From positions 37,720,372 through 37,784,371 of the forward strand of contig OX419336.1 in the NCBI GenBank assembly GCA_948470475.1: DNA of 64,000 bases. Reading direction: 5' to 3'. The notes under the pieces are model-generated. The model worked only from the letters and a program-made list of their open reading frames with translations, ran no database searches and was not told the DNA's origin. Origin of the DNA: Galaxea fascicularis. Its lineage: Eukaryota; Cnidaria; Anthozoa; Scleractinia; Euphylliidae. A program made the position numbers and the translations under genes. Below are positions 13,001-25,939 of the stretch, one piece after another. Position 1 is the first letter of the stretch, and every line of letters begins with the position of its first letter.

Positions 13001-14763
13001 TCAATATAAATTGGAGGTGTTTGAATCAACGTTTATCTCTGATGATTGTTTGCAAACTATTTCTTACATGTCAGTCATGGGTGGGTGTTGCTATTGCTGA
13101 GCTCAAAGGCGTCACTTCTTTTGAAGCAAACACAATCAAAACAATAAATCGTAGTTAACCGAAACGTAAAATGCTAGCTGGTTTTCATTTAAAGCTCAAA
13201 GACTACTGTGACCAACGGTTACCACTTTGACAGTGTCCTACCTACTGATCGCTCAGTACTATATAATTCTTTCTTTACGAGAGCAGGTCAGATATATAAC
13301 TGATACAATTTCAGGTTGTATCCACCGCTACATCTGCAAGCATTTTGGCTGAACCTTCTCCAGAAGGTCACTGGTCAAAGAACTTTGCCGCATTGTCCAT
13401 ACATAGGCGCAAGCAATGGGTTGCATCTTGCAAAGGATTCAACCGTTTCATCTGGGACTACGAAAGTAAGCCTGATAAAGAGAACATTTACGGAATGTTT
13501 GCTAGTCATGGTGCGCTCCTAATTGCTAACAGTGAATCACAGCTTGGTGTCCATGATGTCAAACACGGATGGGACTGGCATAAAGTTGCAGGAGCGACCA
13601 CAATCGCTATTGGAGATCCACATTGGAATGACTTAAACATAAGAAAAGCGCGGTTTTACAACCGACGGGGTCTAGCTGGAGGTCTTACCTTTAAAGGTAT
13701 AAGATCCTTAGAAAATGGGATCTTTGGCATGGACTTTGAACAACCAATTTATGGACTAACGGACTGGCGAGAGAATATCAAGTTCGAGTTCAAAAAATCA
13801 GTTTTCTTTTTTGAAAACTTGCTGGTATGTTTAGGAAGTCACATCAAGGCACAAGACACTAATAATAAATCTATTCAAACAACTCTTTTTCAAGACAAGT
13901 TAGTGAGTTCTTCTCACATAAAGGTCAACGACGTCCAAAAAAACTATGCAGATACCTTCACTGCCGAGACACCGTCGTCTGCAGGCAGAAGCTACACGTC
14001 GCTGACTGACGCGAAAGGAAACTTCTACTACATACCAAGTAACAGCAAATCAATCTTGAAAGTTCACTTGCAAGACCAAACCTCCAAGACCGATGATGGC
14101 AAAACACAAACAACAGGCCGTTACGGTACTGCATGGTTCCACCATGGTTCCTCTCCCTCCAACAGCCAGTATGAATACGCTGTTTTAATCCCAACCCAAA
14201 GCTACCATCAAACATTAACCGACCTAGCAACGGGCCAAGAAACACAGGGTAATGAAGTTTACAAGGTTCTACAGAAAGATGAAACTGCCCACGTTGTCCA
14301 GTTTCTAAAATCACCAAAGTCATGGGCAACACTTATTCATCCAATCACTGGTTACGTCATGTTTGCAAGGACCAAAATACTTCCAACTGATGGACCTATA
14401 AAGGAAGTAGGAAGGGGAAACTGTCTTATCATGGCGGAGGAAACCTCAGAGTATATTTTTCTTAGCATAAGCATTCCAAACTTGAATCTACCTATCGCGG
14501 CAACAGGTCATCTCTCTAATTCAGATGATGTGGAGCAAGAAGAGTTGTACCATTCATCAAGTGCGGAAAGAAAAGTAGAGATCACGCTAAACAAAGAAGT
14601 ACAGAAGAGCATCGTCTCGGTCCAAACCCATGGTGAGCCAGACTGCTACAAACCCAATGTATGGATTCGTCGAGGAAGTCAAGGGAAAACAGTTCGTTTT
14701 TTGAATCTCAAAAATGGCTTTAGCGTAGAAGTTAAATTGAAAAAGAAGCCGCCAACTCCGTAA
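10067..14763 (+). CDS. secreted chondroitin-sulfate-ABC-lyase-like enzyme (polysaccharide lyase family 8)
   Basis: Three exons join in phase: 10067-10136 (donor GTAGGT), 10900-12911 (acceptor TTTGTTTCAG, donor GTAAGT), and 13315-14763 (acceptor AATTTCAG). They give 1176 aa. Exon 1 encodes a hydrophobic signal peptide (MFLCLSLQHLTCLLSILAIT), which decided the start. Residues about 35-210 fit the lyase N-terminal beta domain, about 220-690 the alpha-helical catalytic domain, about 700-960 the central beta-sandwich, and the remainder the C-terminal domain. KPD-x-T followed by His548, Tyr552 and Tyr556, then Arg609 and Glu744, align with bacterial chondroitinase ABC catalytic residues (His501, Tyr508, Arg560, Glu653). 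GWDWHKVAGATT at 779-790 is a family hallmark. The expected role is eliminative cleavage of chondroitin/dermatan sulfate outside the cell or in the gut. Family and exon structure are firm; substrate is inferred. One extra residue lies between the His and the second Tyr. Confidence 0.92.
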
Positions 14764-14871
14764 GCACTTTATAGTGAAGGCGTGCCAATCTGTAAGGCCA
14801 ATTTCAGTTCCATGGTAAAATCCAGTAAGGTTTTTTTTAAATCCTCGTTTAATAACCCTTTATGACCACAA

Positions 14872-14877
14872 AATAAA
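14872..14877 (+). promoter_or_regulatory. polyadenylation signal AATAAA of the lyase gene
   Basis: A canonical AATAAA lies 108 nt after the TAA stop, in the expected position for a short 3' UTR. Confidence 0.6.
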
Positions 14878-15117
14878 GATTGCAAATGCAATTATACGTA
14901 AAAAAAAAATTACAAAAGGAAAGAAATGAGGAAGGAAACAAAACAGACAGTAAATTTCGCACTGAGAAAAACTGAGAAAATCTGAAATATCAAAAGATGT
15001 GAACCATGTATTTTAATAAATATCACATTTACACTAATGAAAAAATTAAAAATTTGTTTCCCCATGAAGACCAAAGAGCTCAACAGAACTCATTGGAACT
15101 CATTGGAACTCATTGGA

Positions 15118-15300
15118 ATTGGAATTTGGAAATGTTGGTTTTTAAGGAGAGGGGAAAACCGGAGTACCCAGTGAAAAACGTCTCGAGCAGAGAAGAGAAC
15201 CAACAACAAACTGAACCCACATATGGCGCGAAGGTCAGAAATCGAACCCGGGCAACATTGGTGGGAGGCGAGTGTTCTCTGTGCTATCCCTGTCCCCTGA
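15118..15300 (-). mobile_element. tRNA-derived SINE, copy C
   Basis: On the minus strand it begins near 15300 with GGGGACAGGGATAGCACAG. It has a well kept B box (GGGTTCGATTTC) and the shared body (GGTACTCCGGTTTTCCCC). It ends at a tail built of about three CCAATGAGTT repeats (15088-15117), a different tail from the TTTGA-type tails of copies B and D. Confidence 0.8.
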
Positions 15301-16118
15301 TGAAGGGCAAATTTCAGTTCTATGGATGAAAATGAACGCAATAATTGAAACCATAACAGTCCGTTTAGAAATATCACACAAAATCTAAGGATAATACATG
15401 TATTTCACCCGTCAATAGGTATCAAAACTTTGCAATGTACGCCATCAGTTGGTGAATAAAATAAAATAAAGACTGAGATCTGCATTTTAAGGGCGTCAGA
15501 TAATTTTTATAAAGCTTATATTAACGATTGACGTTCACTTTGATGCTTGCCCCGGTTCCTGGAAAGCCAAAAAATATCCCCGATACAATAAGCTAATAAT
15601 GGATGACACTTCTTATTCCGGGGATAACTAATTGGGGGACAAAAAGGCGTTCCTGAAAATATTACACAAGGAATAAATCAGTCAGATTAGTTATTTGCAA
15701 GGTCTTAACACGCAAGCGCGCGCCAAAATGACAATGCGCGGGGAAAAAATGGGACTTGAAAGCAACGGTGCGCACGAACTCGAAGCTTCTCCGGAATTTC
15801 TGTCAAGGCTGTCATGACTGACATGCGTTCTTTAATTTTGCCTGCGTATAGATTTCATTGCTGTTTTGACGGGCTCTGAGTATCGCTCGCGCTATAAGTG
15901 AATGCTCGAATGCCTTCACACTGCCGGCCAAGTCACTATACCAACTTTTCACTCTCTACCAACCGCCAGTTACCTCTAATTGTCTTCATTTGAGAGGTGG
16001 GCCACCACGAGTACTGTCCCACCGTAAGGAGTAAGTACTGTTCTCTAGCGTACAAATTACAAATACTCACAAAACATATGAGCAGCACTTTCTTGTGGCA
16101 TCGGTTATCACACTTTTC

Positions 16119-16690
16119 CAGCATACTAAACGATGCCACAATAAAGTACTGTTCCCGAGCGTACATATCTTTTGTGAAGATTTGTAATTGTTCACAATCA
16201 GGGCTTCATGTTCAGGCGTCATAGTTAGAGCCATCTATTACAAAATGTGGGAAAACACATGCTGCTGCGACAGACCAACAGTTATGGGGTTAATGCGATA
16301 AGATGCAAGAAACAAGATGTAATACAATACAATACTCGCGTTACCCCGCAACAATAGAGTGACTAAGCATGACGTTTACGCCAAACGTCGGAGTGAAATT
16401 AGGATTTTAGCTCATTTCTCTCCTGTTAGCTCCAGATATCATGCAACTTCTCAAAGGAACGAGACAAGTTAAAATGAGAGCATTTTCACACTTTTATGAT
16501 GAGCAGGAGCCTGCCGTCTCTAATACCAAAATACTTTATTCTTCACTGTTCTTCGGTTACGCAACTGAAAAGGGACATTGCATTGGGGTGCAACCACAAG
16601 GTACCAAAATTGGACACTCGCACAACGCGCATGAGTGAAGTCCACTTTACATCATCCGTTTCTCCAGTGTCCTCAGTATTAATTTTATAT
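16119..16690 (+). repeat. dispersed repeat, copy 2, carrying a 165-bp extra segment
   Basis: It matches 757-1330 in the same orientation. Relative to copy 1 it has an extra block at 16357-16521 bounded by AATA at 16353-16356 and 16522-16525. Copy 1 has one AATA here. It lacks the 157-bp insertion of copy 1. Confidence 0.7.
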
Positions 16691-17542
16691 GTTCCTGATA
16701 TTCTTTGCAAAATATAGCTTTATATATTATTCTGTTTATTAGCGATTAACTGGTAATTATATTTCGGGTAGTAAAATTTTGGGTTATGGTTCTCGTAATT
16801 TGAAATCGATATAGAGCTCCTGATTATTCCTCTAATATGAAGTAAGAACCTAGATTCTGTAATACCACAAGAAGCCAAGTCACTGTGGTATCCACGAAAC
16901 AACATGCAGTATTCCTCTCACTGCTGTTGCAATTCTGCTTGATTAGCGGTACGTATTTATAAAGGAACACAAATGAGAGCTAAGTTAGCGGATAGGATTA
17001 TACAGCCGTTTGAGTAAAAATAAAACAACTAAAAAATTAATTGATAAAGATAAGGTACTGCGGCTCATGGGACTGCCACAACAAGATACTCGTATTGTTC
17101 CATTGTCCTTGACTCCTCTTTTTCTTGAAACCATTTCTTGAATGCCAACAACTCTTCAGTCAACATATAAGGTGATACTTTTGTGCACCATAACCATGAG
17201 AAAAGAAAAGGGATCTGTTCCCAAACAGCTTTCGATGAGAATTTGACTGCCCGGGAGCGCCGTCCAAGGGATTGTCTCACGCTTCAAACGAACAATGATT
17301 GTGTTTAATCTCAAGTTCCACGGTTGCTTGACAAAGGCTACCTTGAGCTGCGACTAAAACGAACAGAAAGGCACTGTCAGTCCTTTAAAGAAACAAGGTA
17401 AAACGAAACGAGGGGGAGGGGGGATTTTTACAATTTACGGCCAGATACAATAAAAAGAACAATTAACGATCTTGCCGAAACAATGTAAGGCAAGGACAAA
17501 ATTTTGAACTCTAGAAGTTTCTGTGGTGGTTTGGGAGTCGTC

Positions 17543-17548
17543 TTTATT
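17543..17548 (-). promoter_or_regulatory. candidate polyadenylation signal (AATAAA, minus strand)
   Basis: It lies 127 nt beyond the stop of the UIM exon and is the only AATAAA I find on this strand between 17540 and the convertase stop at 18389. It could therefore serve either transcript. Confidence 0.45.
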
Positions 17549-17674
17549 AATTAATTATATCGGGGAAAATCACGAGAGATGAGGAGAGAACAAATGTAGA
17601 GTAAAAAGCCCCCATTACGCGCCCTAAGCCAAGCGAACAGACCATAGCCCCCAGGGCGATACAAGATTCTTCCC

Positions 17675-18008
17675 TTACCTTCTAGACTTCTTTAGAATTC
17701 CTTTCAGCGGTTTCCTACTTTTCTCGCATGCAGGTGCCGCTAAGATACTCTGACGGATCGCCTGTGATAGTAAACTCTCTTCTTTTGCTTGCGTGAGATC
17801 TTTTTCAAACTTGTCCAGCGCACTCAGGTGCTGGGCTTGTAAGTATAAACTTTGTTCCATCGCAAAGCGAAGTCTTCTCTCGAACTCTTCGACGCGCATT
17901 TTCTCGTCGACGGGAGAAGAAGTGTGTTTGTTTGGAGCTAAGTGACCAAGATCCTTTGAACGAGTATCACGCACGTTCCCTTTCTTAGTGCCTCTCTCAA
18001 GGATGTGG
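17675..18008 (-). CDS. probable terminal exon encoding two ubiquitin-interacting motifs
   Basis: A pyrimidine-rich acceptor (GTCGTTTTTTCAG) ends at 18009, followed by 110 codons and a stop at 17675. The peptide has two motifs fitting the UIM pattern (acidic run, L-x-x-A-x-x-x-S): EEFERRLRFAMEQSL, and KEESLLSQAIRQSI about 35 residues later. It ends in a basic tail (KGILKKSRR). UIMs bind ubiquitin and are found in endocytic, DNA-repair and deubiquitinating proteins. The upstream exon was not found and must end in phase 2. The open frame continues to an ATG at 18112, so a single-exon 145-aa protein is possible, but those extra residues look like translated intron. It follows the convertase stop on the same strand, so an alternative 3' exon of that gene is also possible. 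The parent protein is not identified. Confidence 0.45.
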
Positions 18009-18053
18009 CTGAAAAAACGACAGAAATTGAATGCAATCGAAACGCTTTTGAGA

Positions 18054-18082
18054 AAAACTAGGGACATCATGTCCCTAGTTTT
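18054..18082. repeat. perfect short palindrome
   Basis: AAAACTAGGGACAT, one spacer base, and its exact reverse complement: 14-bp arms immediately upstream of the UIM exon acceptor. It would form a tight hairpin in RNA. Function unknown. Confidence 0.8.
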
Positions 18083-18388
18083 AGGAGGAACGCAGGTCGG
18101 TGACAAATACATTTGTTTTCGATTATGTTTCCCTCGTTCATCAAATTAAAACTTCGACCCCTTTCCAACCCTAGCAGACGAAATTGACTATCGCATGCCC
18201 CTCCCCAAGAACTAATTCATTAACGCCAATGAAAACACCGCCCGGGGTATACCCTGAGAGGGGACGTTTAAGTTTTCGCGTTGATCAGCGCAAACATGAC
18301 CCTGCTCAAGCAAAGAAATAACAGTCCGGGCAAACATGATACCAAGCATTTCATCTGGAAACACCTAGACGTCGGCAAAACAATTACA

Positions 18389-21300
18389 TCAAGCACACCT
18401 GAGTCGTATTTGATCTTCTTCCGCCAGTTTGTTTGATAGAAGAGGAGTTCCCTCCTGCGGCTCCGCGCTCGTGGGATCGAGGCTCTTCTCGTGGTTAGCC
18501 TCGTCATCGAACATGACGTCAACGGAGTAATAGATAGACACAAGGAAACAAAAGCCTCCGAATAGAAGCAGCACCTAAAATCAGAAATATGGGCAGCTGT
18601 CAGAGAGGTGTCATGATGATGCAACAGGGCTGGAAATATTGGAAAATTTTCTGAAACTTATTTACATTGCGTGCATTATTGCTCGCGAAAGCCAGGTTTC
18701 CGTTTTTTGAGACACTGCGCTTTACTTTCTCAACCAAAAGGAATCACAACCTGGGCCAGTCGTGACTTGCTTGTCCTCTTTTTCCCGTGTTTCATACAAG
18801 ATTCACCAAAATGTGTCAACTTCTCAAACAGAGTCATGTGGTAACTTGAGTTTTGGTGGTGCGACAAGTGAGTGAACACTCAATTTCTTCGCGAAAATCT
18901 TTCAAACGTCTTTCTACATCTCCGACACTCGCTAAGGCACAACAACAACAAACGTCGCACAAAAAACTACAACCGATTTGTGAGGGAATGCAATTGTGCA
19001 AACCTTGAGCGTCCTTTCGGACACCACGTCCTGAGGGGTGTAGAGTGGGGGCCTGGGGGGACAGGGTGGGGTGTCATTACTGTGAAGGTACTTGCCACTC
19101 GCTGCTTCTTCGACAAGTCTGAAAACGAAAGAAACGAATTACTAGTAATCCAATAAGGTGGGATAAAGATGGCAACTAGAAGACAGATGCTTGTTATTCC
19201 CTGACACGGTTTGCACTCAGATGACAAGTACGACAAAACCAAAACTGTAGCCAACGCAGAAAGCAAATCCTCTGGGTTTTCTTCACTTGTTTTCTTTCTT
19301 TGACCGTGCGAAAACTGAGATAACAGCAGAAATAGGAGAAACGGGATTTTTCAAGCGATCAAAGAACAAAATGCTAAAAACCCAACGGAAACGCTTAGTA
19401 GAAGGCTGCATAACAGGTGCTTTTACCTCTGTCTCTTGTGTATGTTCTGAGGTGTCATGGACGAACCATAGAAAGTTAACTTCCAATCTTTTAAGTAACC
19501 ACGGTCGTCATCGAAACCTACCCAAATACATACAGAATGTTAACAGCTACAGCTGAAAAGCAACAGAATAAAAGAGGTTTGATGCGAGCTGGTCATCTTA
19601 ATTGAATATAGTGGAGCGCTGAAAGTAATCACTTCATTGTATACCGTTATCAATGACAATAAGCTGCCAAGTTCCATGCGGTTGTTCTCCCCAGCATCGA
19701 ACAGTGGAAAACGTCCAGTCTACAAAACCGTCCGAAGACCTGCGGGAAACATAAATATACAAACGAACGAGTAAATTGTATCACAACTTCGTAGCTTGCT
19801 TGGTTCCATAGTTAAATCTAGTTGCTGATAATGTGGTGTGACAAACCACTCGGCCAAAGTAAATCTGCAAGGTCGCGCTAGAACAGTCAGTCCTTCATAT
19901 TCACATTCGCTTCAGTCATTTTCTTCTTAATCGTATTCTGTTGTACCACGCCTGAAATATCTCACTGTATTCAATACACAGGGAATGCTTGGAGGTTCCT
20001 AAGTCACTCTATCTTGGCCTTGCGCGGGTTTCTCGAAACTCCCGAACTCGTTTCGCAAGGTTCAGTACCAGGGGGCCGTTTCTCGAAGCTCCCGGTAATT
20101 ACCGGGTCCGTTAAGGAGTTTTGTTTTCCATTCTAGATGGGAGTTTCAAAAGTTTTGAAAATTATACAGTGAAGTTATCAGCTACAGAAATAAAATGGAC
20201 TCCATTAGAGGTCAGGGCCCGTTAAGTTACCGGGACTTTCGAGAAACGGGCCCCAGATTCGACAGTTTGCCCGAAAAGTTAGTGCCAATCGATAGAAAAC
20301 CGACTTGAAAAATACTTCTCAGGCCTGAAATGTTTACGGGGAGTTCTGAGCAAAGAACCCCTGGTCAAGCCCTCCAAGGTCCTATGTCAATTCAACAAGC
20401 TAGAATGAAACTGCACCTGTCGTGTTGTCTTGCAGTGGCCAGTTTCGACGTTGTTCCCTGAGCTGATACTAAACTAACCATCAAGTTACCACGATAATGA
20501 TGCTTTAGGTTCACCTCAAAAAAGGAAAGCAAAGAAAATTTTGAGAGCTCAATAAGAGAAGGAACAAACCGTTTCTAACTGAGAAAAAGATTACTGTAAC
20601 TCTCTAATCAAAACGGATACTGAAAAATAATTGCTTTTTTTCACCTTGGTAAACAAAGAGGAATATTGGAATCAGAGAAGCGTGCGGGGTTCGCGCCGTG
20701 CGCGAAACGCGGAAAGTGTACACGCGCGTCCGTAAATGTACCCTTCGCTACTCTTTCAGGCACTGTGTTCGGGACGCGCTGTCCAATAAACCAGCTGACA
20801 CAAAACAAACGAAAAGGAAAAATACTGGCCTTAATATCCCTCAGCGGTCTTTGAAAGTAGAGTTGCTATGTCGAGTACATATTGTGCCTCTAATTCCTAG
20901 ATTTAAGATCTTAAAGTGCTGGCAAAACGAGGCAACAAATGTTGCCCAACAGTTTGAACTCGCGCATGTTTCCACCATGTTTCCCCGTATAGCGATCCGT
21001 GGAAACATTTTTCCGGCAACAAAAATGTTTCTGAGGGAGTTCAGAAATATTTTTTGTTACCGCAACAATGTTCCTAAGACTTTTCATTATCATTGTTTTC
21101 ATAACTTTTTTTGTCGTGAGTATTGAATGTATATGTAATGTATTTTATCTTTATTTGACTTTGTCAAACTTTTTAAATTTATTTTTGAGGTTGGTCTTTG
21201 TATTGTTCATGAAAAGCCCCAGTGGGAAGGTTCAATAAAGTAAATATGTATGTAATTAACAAAGCTTTTCAGATGGAACAGACCGAAACAACAACAAGCA

Positions 21301-24300
21301 ATTAACTTGAGGACCTACTGTAACAGTAACATGCTCTAGTGTAACCACCTCCGCGACTTTGTCTTTCGAAACTAGAAGCAAAAACAAGAAAGAAACTTAA
21401 AAAGCTGAAGTTATCGCAAAAGCAAGCTAGGTTGCCATTACGATCACTGAAGACCAAAAGAGTTGCTATCTAGTAGCTAGCATACCGTAATATTTCTCTA
21501 TAAGCAGATTGCTTGATGGAGGAATTTGCTTGCCAACATGAATGACAGGCGTGGACAACGATGTCATCCAAGGTACTGCTTCCCACGCCTACACAAAAAC
21601 AGACAAATGAATAACACGACTTTTACCTTTCACACTCACAGCAAGCAGACTATAAAGTCAATAAATACCTCTTACTAATCGAGTTTGAGGTCCGTACTGT
21701 AAGTTACGGACCGAGTTTTTTCCCGTTCGCTCATGGCCCAAGCGCGAAGCAATCTCAACGGGAAAAAACGAGGATCGGTAACTTACAGTACGGACCGAGA
21801 AAACGAGGTTAGTAAGATATTTGTTATATCTTTGAGGTTAGTCGGGCGAGCAAGAAAAATAACTTTCAAATTTAGCGGGCCGTACAGTAAAGTAAGGCCC
21901 GCAAAATTGACCAATCACAGCGCGCGTATTAACTGAGAGATATTTTAGGAGCTCGACAATTCACGAAATCATCCGCCAAGTTTGAAGCGTCTACAGGTAA
22001 CACTTTCATTCTAGCCTGTTAATTGGTATTTTTCTTATCACAATTATTGACACACAACTCTTGAACACATTTGGTCACACTATTCTAAACTAACACAGCC
22101 TGAATATTTTTGTACTGCCGTAAACAGACCCAGGACCTTAGACAGAATTGTCTGGGGCGGGCGGGGAAATGGTTGGGGTGGGGCAGACACTCCATGGGCG
22201 ATTGAATCTGTGGATTTTAAGACTCACTTCAGGAGAGGACACGGCTGTTTTTCTGTATAATATTATTTGCTGGTACAACATGTTCAGTGAGAGTAATAAA
22301 AACACTGCTGAAAAATGCATCCAGTTTTCTATGAGCGATAGAAATCACGGCTTTCAAGTCTCATACTTAAGTTCAGTGTATCATTATTAGCCAGGCCCCA
22401 GTTGTTCAAAGAGCGGATAACTCTATCCAGCGGATAACTCGCTCACCGGCTGATAAAATGTATCAGTACCAATACATTTTACCAGCTGGATAGCGAGTTA
22501 CCGGCTTCTTGAACAGCTGGGGATGGTGTTCAAAAACGCACCACTTTCTCATCCTACGGGTGAGCCAGAATCCACGTTCCACTTTATTCCGAGTTTGGAG
22601 GGTGACCTTTTTTAATAAATCACATCTTTCCTTCATTTCACACCGCAGGAATTCACCATCTCCCTCTCGTCACAAACGTATCCTAGTTGCATTATATTCT
22701 AATCTCCCGGATAAGATTATCCGTTCTTTGGACAACTGGGGCCAGATTAACATAATAAACAGGCATCATCAAGGATGGCGACTGCTACACGTTATATGAG
22801 CATGATTTTAGTCAATAAAAACAATAATTACCTTAGCCGTATTAACCAGTCGCCACGAGTCCAAAAGTCCAAATCCATACTTATGACTGTGGTGATATCC
22901 AGCTCCGTTTGTGTGGTAATCGCTGTTATCAACGTTATGCTACAAAAGCAAAATATTGGTGTTCAAATGGTTTTATAGAGCGTTTTCACGTGAAGTCACG
23001 GCGGCCATGTGGGTGTACCAAAACAAAAGAACGGCGGCCATATTGCTGGGTGTACCATGCTAACTCTCAGGCAATTAAAACTATTTTTTATGCAAACACT
23101 TTCTTTTGTTTTATTAACCCAATGTGGCAGATGTTGACGTGAGTGAAAACGCTGCAGTCTCCCAGCAACCGTTCTAAGCGTCGTCACGCAACGCTCCTCC
23201 CATCCTGTTTTTCCTCAACTATATTCCTAATTCCTAATGTCTTATTACCGTAAGGGTCGCCCGAACTGCAGTCTTCGACGGGTAAAGAAGACTGCAGTTC
23301 GGGCAGTTCGGTCAGTCGAAAGCTCGTCGTTTTCTTAATCTTTTTAGCCAGAGATCGTTTTTAAAATTTTACTATGTTTCATCCTCGCTACGGCCCCTCA
23401 ATATTTTCAGGTTTTAGGGAACTTCATTAAATATCAATGAAAATGTGGCTTAGACTGACAACCTCACAAACCTCATGTAAACTAATGTTTCTAGGTAAGC
23501 TGAAATCTACTCATTGGGCACTATCCCATCAAAGTCGGTGCCCATAATCCTAAAATATATTTTCGCTAAAATAAATCTTTGCAGCTGTTCGAAACGCGTT
23601 GCGGCATTCTTATTTTCCTTTTTTCATCAAATCTTGACTTTTTATAGGCTTTAAAACTGAGCACCATTTGATTCACGACCGAGTCAGAAGAGGACAAACT
23701 GATTTGCATCGAATTAACTCTTTGTAAACATGCATGCAAAGAAGATTGACGTCAAATCAGGAATAGACCCACTCCCATTCTGACTCAGTCGTGAAACAAA
23801 CGATGCTTTGTTTTTCTCAAGTTGTGGAGCCTATAAAAAGGCCGGATTTATTAAAAAGGAGAAAAGGACGCAAAGCGTTTCGAACAGGTGCAAAGACCTA
23901 TTTAAGTCAAAAAAATATTTTGGGGTTATGGGCACTTTAAGTATCGCTCGATTGACAGAGTTTAAAAGCCCCTCCATACCTTGACGGACGATATAGCAAT
24001 GATGTGTTGAACATCTCTCCAGCTGAGACAAGGCCTGTAGAAGCAACGATAAATAGTGTAAGCCTCATAGGTCGTAAAACCAAAACCAAAGCAAGTACTT
24101 CAGCCAATTACAATTGACGGACACAGTGCAATGAGCCAATCAACAACATGCAACCGGCCTAACGGGCGAGAAGACCCCGGGGACGAGTTTGAAGGTTGCC
24201 AGGGGCGGTGCCCTTCCCAAAGTACTCCTCTGAGAAGACTTAAAGAATCAAGCAGCTTAGTGTTCATGGTATCTTACCTTGCTTGTAACATTAGCGCAAT

Positions 24301-24936
24301 CATACCAGCAGCTAATGGCGCTGCCGCTGAGGTTCCTGTGTGCTTATCTGTACAGCCAGTACCAGTTCCGAGACGCCAGTCAGTTGTCACCTGGTGAAAT
24401 GATGCCAGTTGCAAACATAAAAAAAACAATAGCGTCACAGAGTGCGTATACTGAGTAGCCTGCGGCAGGTATTGGTGCATTGATTTCGATAAAAAGTGAC
24501 AATTCAGCATAAGACTGCAAAACAGTCATTTTGTTTCGTTCTAAAATTTACAAGGGAGAGTCGAATCCAGCTGAAGCTCTTTGTTGACTTGTTTAGAAGT
24601 GCTTATTTACTTACTTATATTTTAATCCTTGTAGTCTTACAACTACATTGTATACAGGATTCTAAAAGAATATCAATTAAAAATACATTTTACAGGATGT
24701 CGTACAGCACACTTACAAATTTACAAATAGCTCAGAAACTTTGGAATTAATGTACACACATTATGATGCAAAACAATACCTGGAATACAAAAATGCTCGA
24801 TTAATTTGTATAGGTAATCACATGATTCCGAGTGCAATTTGGAATAAATAAGCACGAGTAGATTTTTTCAAAGACCAACAAAATTGCACGAGCCCGTAGG
24901 GCGAGTGCAATTTGTGGTCTTTGAAAAAATTTACAA

Positions 24937-24968
<32 letters not shown>

Positions 24969-25884
24969 ACATGTGATTACTTATTAATAATACACTTGAA
25001 AAAATAGACCACTTATAAAGCTTCAGCCCATACATTGACAACTGAGGTACGCAGAAGGCATTGCCCTTGATCTTCCGAAACTTGGAGAAGCTTCGAAAAT
25101 ATCCGGAGATCACCGGAAGTGTTCGGGTAATCTTCGGAAATCTTCGGAAGTGTTCGGGTGATCTTCGGAAATCTTCGGAAGTGTTCGTTTTATCTTCGGG
25201 AATCTTCGGAAATGTTCGGTTCATCTTCGGGAATCTTCGGAACTGTTAGGGAAATCATCAGAAGCATTCGGTCTATCTTCGGAAATCTTCGAAAGTATTC
25301 GGGCGATCTTCGGAAGGTTTCGTACAATCTTCGGAGGGTGACGCACAATCTTCGCGGGTCTTCGAAATGCATTGGATGGCCTCCGGCAGTCTCTTCGTTT
25401 TAACTTCGGAAATCTTCGTTGTAAATTTGCACTGTGTTAAACGTTTCTGTACTGTGTTAACGAAAAATGCACTCCGTTTTAGCCAATCAGAACTGAGAAA
25501 TTTTTTCAAGTGTATTATTAAGTGTGCAACCATATGTTCGCCTTACCAGTTGCATCGTACACCAATATTATTCCTTTACGTAGGTAAAATCAATAGCAAT
25601 TTAGCTGTCGGTTCAGTGAGAATCTCTGAAAAACGTTTCAAGGCTAATAATCACCACAAACGTAAAGAATTTTCAACCCCGGCCAAGCCGGCTTCAGCCA
25701 GTAAAAATTTAGGTATTCTCATCAAAAACGAAGTGCAAGAAAACATATTGCCCATGTACCCAAAGAAAGTGTATATCGGGGGTGGGGTGAGTGGGTATAG
25801 CTAGTGTTTCTACAATAGTCTCTGACACTCTAAAAAGATCTGCGCATGGATCTCTGATCTAAAAAAATGCAAGGAGACAACTAA

Positions 25885-25939
<55 letters not shown>

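Larger units (their letters stand above)
14878..17290. other. gene-free stretch with SINE and dispersed repeat
   Basis: No supportable gene. It holds SINE copy C (15118-15300), a short CATTGGAACT tandem run at about 15088-15117, and dispersed repeat copy 2 (16119-16690). The 71-codon minus frame at 17065-17280 has no recognised domain. Confidence 0.55.

Noticed and set aside
17065..17280. 71-codon minus ORF
   Set aside because: No recognisable domain, no clear acceptor in frame, and it lies beyond the likely poly(A) site at 17543.
18967..19266. Hydrophobic minus-strand ORF considered as the convertase membrane exon
   Set aside because: The frame fits neither neighbouring exon phase with a usable donor. 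The alternative exon 19118-19004 in another frame joins both neighbours in phase and leads directly to the transmembrane exon.
20698..21126. 142-codon plus ORF
   Set aside because: It lies in a convertase intron on the opposite strand. The composition resembles translated intron (repeated GTTTCC/GGAAAC stretches), and no family is recognised.
25061..25804. ORFs with [16 protein letters not shown] repeats
   Set aside because: Both strands are open through the CTTCGG repeat inside a convertase intron. No domain is seen.
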